Shown: positions 37,429 to 37,500 of the stretch, one piece after another
Layout: every line of letters starts with the position of its first letter
Numbering within the stretch: position 1 is the first letter of the stretch
NCBI GenBank assembly: GCA_905221605.1
Contig: CAJNDS010002138.1
Coordinates: forward strand, 314,999-352,498
Length of the DNA stretch: 37,500 bases
Source: Symbiodinium natans
Lineage: Eukaryota > Sar > Dinophyceae > Suessiales > Symbiodiniaceae
Direction of reading: 5' to 3'
Notes under the pieces: generated by a model
What the model saw: only the letters and a program-made list of their open reading frames with translations
Told to the model about the DNA's origin: nothing
Databases searched by the model: none
Made by a program: the position numbers and the translations under genes

Positions 37429-37500
37429 TCAGCTGATGTAACACCCACCCACCCAGAGAATCCCATAACATGGAGAAAAACAAAAACACAAGTATTCTCC

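Noticed and set aside
1-37500. True chromosome-end telomere or subtelomere.
   Set aside because: Arrays are short, face both directions and are interleaved with exons throughout; the window ends in unique sequence at the right.
1-37500. CRISPR array, tRNA, rRNA or bacterial genes.
   Set aside because: The tandem repeats lack unique spacers of constant length, and no cloverleaf or rRNA signature was seen by eye; the DNA is eukaryotic.

Overview
The window looks like nuclear DNA from a dinoflagellate. This rests on four observations. (1) It is saturated with interspersed TTTAGGG/CCCTAAA telomere-type heptamers in both orientations. (2) Coding sequence appears only as short GC3-rich islands of 13-150 bp, separated by repeat-filled gaps of 0.1-2 kb. 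(3) Islands that join in phase mostly use an AG|G acceptor, and some joins need GC or GA donors besides GT, a dinoflagellate splicing habit. (4) The joined minus-strand protein at 36.8-20.8 kb carries Cys-rich segments (FCDT..GT..CTY..E.AGEI.L.EL, GTG..FWD, PPCDFD, C.TA.PGD.CY, WYPGL) that I recall, unverified, from dinoflagellate predicted proteins. There are no bacterial-type operons, rRNA or tRNA genes, or CRISPR arrays.

Layout. 0-7 kb: telomere-like arrays, a 300-bp inverted-repeat element (758-1058) and scattered, mostly minus-strand, exon candidates, including an Ala/Glu-rich exon at 1.4 kb and a SAP-like exon at 5.6 kb. 7-13 kb: a poly-C tract, exon candidates on both strands (the best chain, 8.9-9.7 kb, is on plus), and a 52-bp tandem array (10254-10800) organised as 156-bp trimers. 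13-15.7 kb: a two-exon plus-strand candidate, a small two-exon minus-strand candidate, and a plus-strand open frame that overlaps the end of a minus-strand KH gene. 15.7-17.7 kb: five minus-strand exons that assemble a KH RNA-binding domain. 17.7-20.8 kb: long arrays and weak exon candidates. 20.8-36.8 kb: one large minus-strand split gene, at least 21 exons including 13-nt and 17-nt microexons, for a probably secreted Cys-rich protein. Its introns hold telomere-like arrays, very long CA, TACA, TGCA, CATACGTA and poly-G tracts, and short inverted-repeat elements.

The most notable system is a set of at least seven families of short (about 80-300 bp) non-autonomous elements with terminal inverted repeats. 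They have no transposase in the window. Many lie inside introns of the genes described. One family (E) has three copies, each flanked by a different 4-bp direct repeat (TCCT, GAAA, TTAT), and all three lie in introns of the same gene. They look like MITEs or introner-like elements. All exon calls were made by eye from phase, splice sites, codon bias and motif spacing. GC-rich islands here are often open in several frames, so isolated exon calls have low confidence.
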